A DNA stretch of 11,271 nucleotides from an uncultured Clostridia bacterium (GTDB lineage Bacteria > Bacillota > Clostridia > Oscillospirales > CAG-272): contig CALYSG010000053.1 in NCBI GenBank assembly GCA_945485605.1, positions 1-11,271 on the forward strand. Reading direction: 5' to 3'. The notes under the pieces are model-generated. The model ran no database searches, was not told the DNA's origin, and worked only from the letters and a program-made list of their open reading frames with translations. The stretch's first letter is position 1. Every line of letters begins with the position of its first letter. The translations under genes were made by a program, and so were the position numbers. Below are positions 6,118 to 11,271 of this stretch, in pieces.

Positions 6118-6491
6118 TTTATAAAATCATCCTCGGTCGCCGTTTCGTCGACCGGTATGGATCGGATCGGCATCGCCGTTCTGCCCCCGTTGTCCCCCGA
6201 ACGCTTACCGTAAAGCCCGCAACGCACGGCGCGGTCGGCACGTTTGGCTTCCTCATCGCTGAAGACCTCATAATCTCCCTCGTCAAAAAGGTCGAAGAGA
6301 TAGCCTCCGTTCTTCTTTCTCATAGAGCTTACAAGCCAGATACCACCGGCGGTATTTATCGCCGCAACTGCGGCGAGCGCCGCGATAAGGCTCTTTTTCT
6401 TTATGCAGGCAACAACGAATATTCCCATAAACGCCACCGATGAGATCAGCAACGACAGGGCAAGATAATCGCGCTTTCCGTTAACCTTCAT
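6114..6491 (-). CDS. Small two-helix membrane protein, unknown function
   Basis: I do not recognise this 125-residue protein. Two hydrophobic segments, about 8-30 and 34-56, are split by a KKK turn, which suggests a hairpin with both ends on the same, probably cytoplasmic, side. The remaining 69 residues are polar: FDLFDEGDYEVFSDEEAKRADRA is an acidic, likely helical part (residues 66-88), followed by a Gly/Arg-rich loop and an acidic tail. The start is ATG at 6491, with GGAGG about 10 nt upstream, 27 nt after the prfB stop. Its stop overlaps tcdA by 4 nt, so it is co-translated between a release factor and a tRNA-modifying enzyme. No enzymatic motif or lipobox is visible. Confidence 0.8.
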   Translation of the reverse strand: MKVNGKRDYLALSLLISSVAFMGIFVVACIKKKSLIAALAAVAAINTAGGIWLVSSMRKKNGGYLFDLFDEGDYEVFSDEEAKRADRAVRCGLYGKRSGDNGGRTAMPIRSIPVDETATEDDFIK

Positions 6492-6518
6492 TTCCGAAAA
6501 TCCTCCTTTTTCAGGACA

Positions 6519-7652
6519 TTACTCCTTGTTCTGTGCCTCGGCGTTGTCTTTTGCTATCATCTTAAGGTATGCGTTGATGAATCCGTCTATCCCGCCGTCC
6601 ATGACCGAGATTATATTGGGATCCTCGTATCCCGTTCTCGTATCCTTTGCAAGGGTATACGGCATAAAGACATACGACCTTATCTGATTTCCCCATTCTA
6701 TATTGGTCTTGACACCGCGGACCTGATCGATGGTATCGAGTCTCTCGCGGATCTTGATCTCCATCAGCTTCGCCTTCAGCTGGCGCATGGCGGTCTCCTT
6801 GTTCTGGAGCTGAGAGCGCTCGGTCTGGCAGGTAACGACGATGCCGGTAGGCTTATGGTAGATGCGAACGGCGGAGCTGACCTTGTTTACATTCTGTCCG
6901 CCGGCACCGCTCGAGTGATAGGGCATAAAGTCATAGTCCTCTTCGCGGATAACGATATCGTCGAGCTTATCGAATTCGGGCATTACCTCTATCGAGGCAA
7001 AAGAGGTGTGCCTTCTTCCCGACGAATCGAAGGGCGAAACTCTCACAAGGCGATGAACGCCGTGCTCGCTCTTTAAGTAACCGTAGGCATTCTCACCTAT
7101 GACCATTATTGTGGCACTTTTGAGTCCCGCCTCTTCACCGTCGAGCCAGTCGGTGAGCTTGACCTTGAATTTATGACGCTCAGCCCAGCGGGTTATCATG
7201 CGGTACAGCATAAGTGCCCAGTCCATAGCTTCGGTGCCGCCGGCACCCGGATGGAAGGAGACTATTGCATTGTTATGGTCGTATTCGCCCGAGAGAAGGA
7301 TCTCATTACGCATGGTATCCTCTGTCTCTACGATCTCTTTCAGCTCGTTCTCGACCTCGGCGACGCTGCCCTCGTCATTCTCCTCTATCGCCATTTCGGC
7401 AAGGGTTATCGCGTCCTCGAGCTTTGCGACAAGGGCTTCGTACTCGGCGACCTTGTCCTTCTTCTGCTTTATCGCCTGAAGTATCTTCGATGAATTCTCC
7501 TGATTCGACCAGAAGTCGGCATCAAGCGTCTTCTTTTCAAGCTCGGGTATCTCGGCGCGAAGATCGTCTACCCTTATCGCCGAGCCGAGGTCCTTTATGC
7601 TGTCGCGCATACCGATCAGCTTATATTTTGCTTCTTCAAGTGCAACTATCAA
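6519..7652 (-). CDS. prfB: Peptide chain release factor 2 (RF2)
   Basis: RF2 recognises UGA and UAA in the ribosomal A site and triggers peptide release. The 377-residue length is normal. SPF (206-208) is the stop-codon tripeptide anticodon that separates RF2 from RF1 (PxT). GAGGQ (249-253) carries the catalytic Gly-Gly-Gln, followed by NVNKVSSAVR. The N-terminal third is the helical domain 1, and HPGAGGTEA (134-142) and ERSQLQNKETA are further signatures. The start is TTG at 7652-7650, chosen because GGAGG (7664-7660) lies 7 nt upstream; the first in-frame ATG would remove 14 residues. There is no TGA or CTTTGA slippery site where many RF2 genes have the autoregulatory +1 frameshift. First gene of the prfB-membrane protein-tcdA unit. 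Confidence 0.97.
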   Translation of the reverse strand: MIVALEEAKYKLIGMRDSIKDLGSAIRVDDLRAEIPELEKKTLDADFWSNQENSSKILQAIKQKKDKVAEYEALVAKLEDAITLAEMAIEENDEGSVAEVENELKEIVETEDTMRNEILLSGEYDHNNAIVSFHPGAGGTEAMDWALMLYRMITRWAERHKFKVKLTDWLDGEEAGLKSATIMVIGENAYGYLKSEHGVHRLVRVSPFDSSGRRHTSFASIEVMPEFDKLDDIVIREEDYDFMPYHSSGAGGQNVNKVSSAVRIYHKPTGIVVTCQTERSQLQNKETAMRQLKAKLMEIKIRERLDTIDQVRGVKTNIEWGNQIRSYVFMPYTLAKDTRTGYEDPNIISVMDGGIDGFINAYLKMIAKDNAEAQNKE

Positions 7653-7659
7653 TGTAAAA

Positions 7660-7679
7660 CCTCCGGCGGCAAATGCCGC
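7660..7679 (-). promoter_or_regulatory. prfB ribosome site with an abutting leader hairpin
   Basis: On the minus strand GCGGC (7679-7675) and GCCGC (7670-7666) form a 5-bp stem with an ATTT loop. It is followed by CGGAGG, the ribosome site (7665-7660) for the TTG start. The stem touches but does not cover the ribosome site. It could position or protect it, and a fold that included CCGGAGG would hide it. Confidence 0.45.
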
Positions 7680-7680
7680 G

Positions 7681-7702
7681 AATAGAAATAATTTTTTCTA
7701 TT
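7681..7702. promoter_or_regulatory. AT-rich inverted repeat over the prfB -10 and start site
   Basis: AATAGAAA (7681-7688) and TTTCTATT (7695-7702) are perfect 8-bp arms separated by 6 bp. The right arm overlaps the -10 box at 7700-7705, and the predicted transcription start near 7693 falls between the arms. This is a position where a repressor could act. AT-rich palindromes arise readily by chance, so the call is weak. Confidence 0.35.
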
Positions 7703-7729
7703 ATAGCATAAGTATACCTGCTTTTGCAA
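7700..7729 (-). promoter_or_regulatory. Sigma-A promoter of the prfB operon with extended -10
   Basis: On the minus strand TTGCAA (7729-7724), an 18-bp spacer and TATAAT (7705-7700) are present. The bases TGC directly before TATAAT give an extended -10 (TGn). The leader to the TTG start is about 40 nt. It is divergent from the promoter at 7762-7790. Confidence 0.75.
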
Positions 7730-7761
7730 TACTTACTCTGAATTTTAACAAAAAATCGCAC

Positions 7762-7790
7762 TTGACAATGCAGGGAGTTTGACTTATAAT
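7762..7790 (+). promoter_or_regulatory. Perfect-consensus sigma-A promoter of the DUF1858-trmK operon
   Basis: TTGACA (7762-7767), a 17-bp spacer and TATAAT (7785-7790) match the consensus exactly. Transcription would start about 7797. The short leader carries GGAGG (7808-7812), 9 nt before the ATG at 7822. No other promoter is obvious before the genes that follow, so this one may drive all six plus-strand genes. Confidence 0.85.
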
Positions 7791-7821
7791 TTATATATAA
7801 TCGTAACGGAGGTATAAACCA

Positions 7822-8028
7822 ATGGAAATAACAAAGAAAACCATAATCGGCGATCTGCTTGACTATGATGCCGAAACAGCTCAGTTCTTCTTCGAGATAG
7901 GCATGCACTGCCTCGGTTGCCCCGCATCTCGCGGTGAGAGCATCGAGCAGGCATGCGCCGTACACGGTACGGACGCCGACGCACTCGTAAAGAAGCTCAA
8001 CGACTTCCTTGCCGCAAAGAAGAACTGA
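7822..8028 (+). CDS. DUF1858 / redox-disulfide domain small protein
   Basis: This 68-residue protein consists of a single DUF1858-type domain. It begins with the characteristic ITKKTIIGDLLDYDAETAQFFFEIGMHCLGCP, in which Cys30 and Cys33 form a C-x-x-C pair, with a third cysteine at 45 (IEQACAVHG). Members are annotated as hybrid-cluster-protein-associated disulfide redox domains; a thiol-redox or metal role is known only by inference. No hybrid cluster protein gene is in view. The ATG is supported by GGAGG and a perfect promoter. Its TGA overlaps the start of trmK (TGATG), so the two are translationally coupled. Confidence 0.9.
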   Translation: MEITKKTIIGDLLDYDAETAQFFFEIGMHCLGCPASRGESIEQACAVHGTDADALVKKLNDFLAAKKN

Positions 8029-8705
8029 TGCTCTTCGCCTTGCCCGGCAAGAGGCTTGAAGCCGCAGCCAAACTTGTCCGTCCCGGCGCGTTCGTCGCCG
8101 ATATAGGCACAGATCACGCCTATCTCCCGATATACCTTGTGGGAAAGGGCATAGCGACGCGCGCCATAGCCTCGGATATCAACCGCGGCCCTCTCGATCG
8201 GGCGGCATCCAATATCCGCGCCGCCGGTCTTGAAGAAAGGATCTCCCTGCTTCTTACCGACGGCGTTGTCGGTCTTTGCGGACTCGGTATCACCGATTAC
8301 ATAATATGCGGAATGGGCGGCGAGCTGATCGACTCGATCACAAAGGCACCTTTTCTTCGCGACCCGTCGGTGCTCCTGATCCTTCAGCCGATGACGAAGC
8401 CCGAGCTGCTCCGTGCGGGCCTTCTCTCCCGTGGATTTTCGATAAGGGACGAGAGGCTTGCCGAGGAAGCCGGCAGGGTCTATCAGATCTTCTCGGCATC
8501 CTTTACCGGGATACAGGCTGCTTACAGCGACGCGGAGCTTCTTTTAGGCAAAGAAAATATGACGCGCGGAGACGAGCTTTACTATAAGCTCGCGCGCCGC
8601 GAAGCCGAAATTATCCGCCGACGCCTTGAGGGAAAGAGAAAAGCCGGGCTCGACGTCTCAAGCGACGAAGCCCTTCTTGCGGATATCGAAGCGACGCTGA
8701 AATAA
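8028..8705 (+). CDS. trmK: tRNA (adenine(22)-N1)-methyltransferase TrmK
   Basis: TrmK uses S-adenosylmethionine to methylate N1 of A22 in the D-arm of certain tRNAs. The 225-residue protein has SAM motif I as VADIGTDHAYLP (23-34), the acidic residue ending motif II at Asp50 (AIASD), the family's GMGGELI (95-101) and ILQPM (118-122), and a basic helical C-terminal extension from about 180. I start it at the ATG at 8028-8030, which overlaps the stop of the DUF1858 gene. An open frame continues 5' but reads through the DUF1858 gene out of frame and has no ribosome site. The Nif3-family gene follows 22 nt later, the same trmK-nif3 pairing as yqfN-yqfO in Bacillus. Confidence 0.93.
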   Translation: MLFALPGKRLEAAAKLVRPGAFVADIGTDHAYLPIYLVGKGIATRAIASDINRGPLDRAASNIRAAGLEERISLLLTDGVVGLCGLGITDYIICGMGGELIDSITKAPFLRDPSVLLILQPMTKPELLRAGLLSRGFSIRDERLAEEAGRVYQIFSASFTGIQAAYSDAELLLGKENMTRGDELYYKLARREAEIIRRRLEGKRKAGLDVSSDEALLADIEATLK

Positions 8706-8727
8706 AAACAAAACGGAGCTTTTCAAT

Positions 8728-9483
8728 ATGACAGTAAGCGAATTTTACTCATACCTTTGCGAAAAAATCCCTCCCGAGCTGACTCTCAGGGGCGACTGCG
8801 ACGGCATTTCGTGCTGCCCGTCACCCGAAAGAAACGTCGCACGCGTGCTTATAGCGCTCGACGTTACCTCCGATGTCGTAGACGAGGCGATCGAAGAGGG
8901 GTGCGACGTTATCCTTGCCCATCACCCTATGCTCTACGGCGGAATATCGGATGTCTGCGCCGGAAATTTCCGCGGAGATAAGCTTATAAGGCTCATACAG
9001 GCGGGGATCGCCGTCATGAGCTTTCACACAAGGCTCGATGCCGTAGACGGGGGCGTAAGCGATACGCTCTCCGCACTTATCGGGCTGAAAAACGCCGAAA
9101 AATTCGGTGAAAACGGGATATGCAGGATAGGAGAGCTTGAATCCCCCGTATTCGCCGATGAATTTGCCGCGATAGTTAAGGACGCGCTCGGCGCTCCCTT
9201 CGTCGAGTATTCCGACGCGGGCAGACAGATAAAACGCGTGGCGGTGTCGGGAGGCAGCGCCGGATCATTCGTAAAGGATGCTGTCGCCGCCGGTGCCGAC
9301 GCATACCTTGCCGGCGAGTTCGGCTACCACAATCTCTGCGATTCGCCCGACAGCGGCATAAGTCTCTTCGCCGCGGGGCATTTTTATACCGAAAATCCAG
9401 TCTGCGGAAGGCTCTTTGAGCTGACCGCCGAGGTCGGCGCGATGCCGATAATAACCTTCAGCAACCGTATAAAGAGTGTTTGA
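8728..9483 (+). CDS. Nif3-like dinuclear metal centre protein (DUF34)
   Basis: The family forms hexameric toroids with a two-metal site; GTP cyclohydrolase-like and metal-handling roles have been proposed but the function is not settled. The 251-residue protein has the metal motifs AHHP (64-67), SFHTRLDAVDGGVSD (98-112, His100 and Asp104), and AAGHFYTEN (215-223, His218 and Glu222). It is of the short type, without the PII-like insert present in B. subtilis YqfO. The N-terminal W-D-N-x-G-L motif seen in many homologues is replaced by GDCDGISCCP (22-31). The start ATG at 8728 has GGAG 9 nt upstream. It follows trmK closely and belongs to the same operon. Confidence 0.93.
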   Translation: MTVSEFYSYLCEKIPPELTLRGDCDGISCCPSPERNVARVLIALDVTSDVVDEAIEEGCDVILAHHPMLYGGISDVCAGNFRGDKLIRLIQAGIAVMSFHTRLDAVDGGVSDTLSALIGLKNAEKFGENGICRIGELESPVFADEFAAIVKDALGAPFVEYSDAGRQIKRVAVSGGSAGSFVKDAVAAGADAYLAGEFGYHNLCDSPDSGISLFAAGHFYTENPVCGRLFELTAEVGAMPIITFSNRIKSV

Positions 9484-9508
9484 AATCATCATCGAAAGGA
9501 CAATGATT

Positions 9509-10450
9509 ATGGATACCATGGCTTTTGAGAAGGGCTTTTTCCCTTCCGCGAACGGTCGGGACAGGGTTACCTATTACTGCTACACCCCGAAGAATGCCCG
9601 CGCGGTCATTCAGCTCAGTCACGGTATGTGCGAATATGTCAGAAGGTACGAACAACACGCCGCTTATTTCTGCTCGCAGGGGATAGCCTTCTGCGGGAAC
9701 GACCACCTCGGTCACGGTCTGACCTCTCCCGACGCCGACGAACTCGGGTATACCGACTCGCCGGAATACCTCATTGAAGACCTTCATACCATGACCGGAC
9801 TCATAAGGCGAAAGCTCCCCGGAGTGCCCCTTATCCTTCTCGGGCACAGCATGGGCTCGTTTATTGCTCGACTGTACCTTACGAAGTACGGGAAAGAAAC
9901 AGACGGCGCGATAATAAGCGGTACTGCCGGTCCCGGAAATCCGACCGCCATAGCAAAGCTCCTGACTAAGATAAGCATAGCCGCACATGGCGACCATTAC
10001 CGCGATAATTTTATTAAGAGTCTATCGACAGGCAGCTACGAAAAGCACTTTCGCGGTGAGTCCTCCTCCGCGTGGATCACACGCGACACCGATGTGCAGG
10101 AAAAGTATCTCGCCGACTCGCTGTGTAACTTCACGTTCACTTTAAACGGGTACTATAATCTTTTTGATATGCTCGGCAAGGTATCATCCAAAAAGTGGGC
10201 GGCAACCGTAAGAAAGGATCTGCCGATCCTGATGATAAGCGGCACGGACGACCCGGTCGGCGGGTACGGAAAAGGCGTCAGAAAGGTCTACGAGCGGTTA
10301 TGCGACGCCGGAGTGAAGGACATAACCCTTCGCCTCTGGGACGGGGCGCGTCACGAGCTTCTTAATGAGTCGGCGGTGAGGGATGAGGTCTACGGATGTA
10401 TCGTAAACTGGATCGGAGAACACTTCATATATGACGCTGAAAGAACTTAA
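9509..10450 (+). CDS. Alpha/beta hydrolase, monoacylglycerol lipase/lysophospholipase-like
   Basis: This is a 313-residue serine hydrolase of the Hydrolase_4 (S33-like) group. SHGMCEYVRRY (37-47) is the oxyanion region typical of monoacylglycerol lipases and lysophospholipases. Ser114 sits in the nucleophile elbow GHSMG (112-116). The acid is Asp247 or Asp248 in ISGTDDPVG, and His282 in DGARHELLNE completes the triad. Residues about 140-220 form a lid insertion. No signal peptide is seen, so it is probably cytoplasmic. I start at the ATG at 9509 because AAAGGA (9495-9500) has an 8-nt spacer to it; the ATG at 9503 is too close. Its 3' end overlaps ruvX by 20 nt. The substrate is not determined. 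Confidence 0.88.
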   Translation: MDTMAFEKGFFPSANGRDRVTYYCYTPKNARAVIQLSHGMCEYVRRYEQHAAYFCSQGIAFCGNDHLGHGLTSPDADELGYTDSPEYLIEDLHTMTGLIRRKLPGVPLILLGHSMGSFIARLYLTKYGKETDGAIISGTAGPGNPTAIAKLLTKISIAAHGDHYRDNFIKSLSTGSYEKHFRGESSSAWITRDTDVQEKYLADSLCNFTFTLNGYYNLFDMLGKVSSKKWAATVRKDLPILMISGTDDPVGGYGKGVRKVYERLCDAGVKDITLRLWDGARHELLNESAVRDEVYGCIVNWIGEHFIYDAERT

Positions 10451-10880
10451 AAACACAAAAGGAAGACTTCTCGGAGTCGATTTCGGGGACTCGCGCACGG
10501 GGCTGGCAATAAGCGACCCCATGCGAAGCCTTGCCTCGGGCAGAGAGACCGTCAGATCAACGGGACTCGAGAATACGGCAAGGCTCGTCGCCGAATACGC
10601 AAAGGCTGAGGGTGTTTCGGGAATCGTCGTAGGGCTTCCGAAAAACATGGACGGAAGCTGCGGTCACCGTGCCGAGAGAGCTTTACGCTTTGCGGGGCTC
10701 GTCGGAGAGCTTACCGGGCTTCCGGTAGCGACCTTTGACGAAAGGCTCTCGACCGTGCAGGCGTCGCGTTACCTCAACGCAACAGACACACGCGGTACAA
10801 GAAGAAAAGGCGTAATAGATACCCTGTCGGCGCAGATAATCCTTCAGGACGCGCTCGACAGAATGAACGGAATGGATTGA
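10431..10880 (+). CDS. ruvX: RuvX/YqgF family putative pre-16S rRNA nuclease / Holliday junction resolvase
   Basis: The family has an RNase H fold and has been linked both to Holliday-junction cleavage and to 16S rRNA 5'-end maturation. The 149-residue protein shows LLGVDFGDSRTGLAISD (13-29) with catalytic Asp17, IVVGLPKNMDGS (65-76), the DERLST loop (103-108) and Asp130 in RRKGVIDTLSAQIIL. The metal-binding carboxylates are therefore intact. The ATG at 10431 lies inside the end of the hydrolase gene. The nearest GGAG is 13 nt upstream, a long spacer, so coupling to the hydrolase is likely. In many Firmicutes ruvX lies by alaS or mltG; here it is placed with trmK and nif3-like genes. Confidence 0.95.
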   Translation: MTLKELKNTKGRLLGVDFGDSRTGLAISDPMRSLASGRETVRSTGLENTARLVAEYAKAEGVSGIVVGLPKNMDGSCGHRAERALRFAGLVGELTGLPVATFDERLSTVQASRYLNATDTRGTRRKGVIDTLSAQIILQDALDRMNGMD

Positions 10881-10887
10881 TATCGGA

Positions 10888-11217
10888 ATGTCTGAAAAAT
10901 GCAAAACCGTAAAACTTAATGTCTCTGATATGCACTGCTGCCATTGCAAAGCAAAGGTCGAGGCGGCGCTGAAGGCTGTCAAGGGTGTAAAAAAGGTCTG
11001 TGTAGACCTTGAAAGCGCAACGGCGGAGGTCATCTACCGTGCCTCCGAAACGAATCCCGCCGCTCTTGCCGCGGCAGGCACTGCCTGCACCCCTGACTCG
11101 CGGGCGGGCAGTGCCCGCGCCCCTTACTCGCGTTTCATTCACCGAAAAGTGAAGATCTCACCCGGAGATAATGTCGGCAAAAAGGTGAGGTGGGCTACCA
11201 CCCTTCGCCCGGTTTAA
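10888..11217 (+). CDS. HMA heavy-metal-binding (CopZ-like) protein with a repeat-derived C-terminus
   Basis: Residues 7-58 form most of a heavy-metal-associated domain: TVKLNVSDMHCCHCKAKVEA holds the M-x-C-x-x-C metal site (Cys17, Cys20), and GVKKVCVDLESATAEVIY is the next strand pair. Such domains bind Cu(I) or Zn(II) as chaperones. After NPAALAAA (56-63) the expected last strand, usually ending in a D-A-G-Y-like motif, is missing. The frame instead runs through two 30-bp hairpin repeats that encode AGTACTPDSR and AGSARAPYSR, then through more repeat-like DNA to a stop at 11215-11217. The 109-residue product is therefore longer than a 65-70-residue chaperone but probably lacks a complete fold. 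The gene may be truncated by repeat insertion. Its start follows ruvX by 7 nt with only a weak ribosome site, suggesting coupling. Confidence 0.65.
   Translation: MSEKCKTVKLNVSDMHCCHCKAKVEAALKAVKGVKKVCVDLESATAEVIYRASETNPAALAAAGTACTPDSRAGSARAPYSRFIHRKVKISPGDNVGKKVRWATTLRPV
11074..11132. repeat. Two tandem 30-bp hairpin repeats
   Basis: Unit 1 (11074-11102) and unit 2 (11104-11132) are 29-nt near-copies separated by one G, matching at 24 of 29 positions. Each starts with a 6-bp stem and 3-nt loop: GCAGGC-act-GCCTGC in unit 1 and GCGGGC-agt-GCCCGC in unit 2. Each then continues with a CCCCT-x-ACTCGCG tail. The stem differs by a paired change (A/T to G/C), so both hairpins remain perfect. They lie in the 3' part of the HMA gene. 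Confidence 0.85.
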
Positions 11218-11246
11218 AGTTTGGCTCAAGCCTTTTTAAAGGCTTG
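11138..11246. repeat. Cluster of short inverted repeats at the right edge
   Basis: Three further hairpins follow the tandem repeats. They are TTCAC/GTGAA (11138-11153), GGTGG/CCACC (11189-11202), and CAAGCCTTT/AAAGGCTTG (11227-11246), the last with 9-bp arms and a 2-nt centre. The density of symmetry and the lack of a credible new gene suggest one or more dispersed intergenic repeat elements that continue beyond the window. The last hairpin has a T-run only in its loop, so it is a poor terminator. Confidence 0.55.
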
Positions 11247-11271
11247 CGGTTTCCAAAGGCAGAGCCTTCGG

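Noticed and set aside
5644..6213. A 189-codon plus-strand open frame opposite tcdA
   Set aside because: It is a shadow of tcdA, which has intact E1-like motifs.
7953..8027. An N-terminal extension of TrmK upstream of 8028
   Set aside because: The extra residues are the DUF1858 gene read in another frame, Arg-rich, with no family similarity; the ATG at 8028 fits the known N-terminus.
9458..9997. A 179-codon minus-strand open frame across the nif3-like/hydrolase junction
   Set aside because: It is antisense to both genes and no promoter or ribosome site is seen.
10431..10880. RuvX as degenerate because the third motif reads DTLSAQIIL rather than the usual Asp-x-x-Ala-Ala form
   Set aside because: The catalytic aspartates and the DERLST loop are intact, and one Ser for Ala exchange is tolerable variation.
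11074..11132. CRISPR array
   Set aside because: There are only two near-identical hairpin units with a 1-nt gap and no spacers, and no cas genes.

Overview
The window looks like chromosomal DNA from a gut-type, moderately high-GC member of the Clostridia (Oscillospiraceae/Ruminococcaceae-like). The evidence is Firmicutes-type gene content (SepF, a YwiB-like DUF1934 protein, an adjacent TrmK and Nif3 pair, RF2), strong GGAGG ribosome sites, sigma-A-type promoters with AT-rich spacers in otherwise GC-rich DNA, and ATG, GTG and TTG starts. The genus cannot be fixed from this sequence alone.

Layout. (1) From 4612 down to 168, minus strand, six tightly packed genes run in this order of transcription: HD-domain phosphohydrolase, cytidine deaminase (cdd), tRNA dimethylallyltransferase (miaA), an HlyD-like membrane adaptor, the PLP-homeostasis protein YggS, and the division protein SepF. 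The first five are joined by 4-nt stop/start overlaps (ATGA or TTGA). A promoter lies at 4647-4675 and a terminator at 99-136. A further minus-strand gene starts at 27 and runs off the left edge. (2) From 4758 to 5264, plus strand, there is one DUF1934 gene with a perfect-consensus promoter that carries two palindromes. It ends at an intrinsic terminator fused to a perfect 23-bp inverted repeat (5377-5429). (3) From 7652 down to 5425, minus strand: prfB (RF2, with no programmed frameshift), a small two-helix membrane protein, and tcdA. (4) From 7822 to 11217, plus strand: a DUF1858 CxxC protein, trmK, a Nif3-family protein, an alpha/beta hydrolase, ruvX, and a small HMA metal-binding gene. The end of the HMA gene runs into tandem hairpin repeats that continue to the right edge.

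How the genes work together. Much of the content concerns translation and tRNA: miaA (i6A37), tcdA (ct6A37), trmK (m1A22) and prfB (termination at UGA/UAA). Other genes cover nucleoside salvage (cdd), PLP homeostasis (yggS), Z-ring assembly (sepF) and Holliday-junction/RNA processing (ruvX). These are mostly conserved housekeeping neighbourhoods. I see no phage, insertion-sequence transposase, CRISPR, tRNA or rRNA gene, and no clear undescribed multi-gene system. The least explained parts are non-coding: the palindromes at the two divergent promoter regions, the 23-bp inverted repeat that includes the tcdA stop codon, and the tandem hairpin repeat that appears to have replaced the end of the HMA gene.
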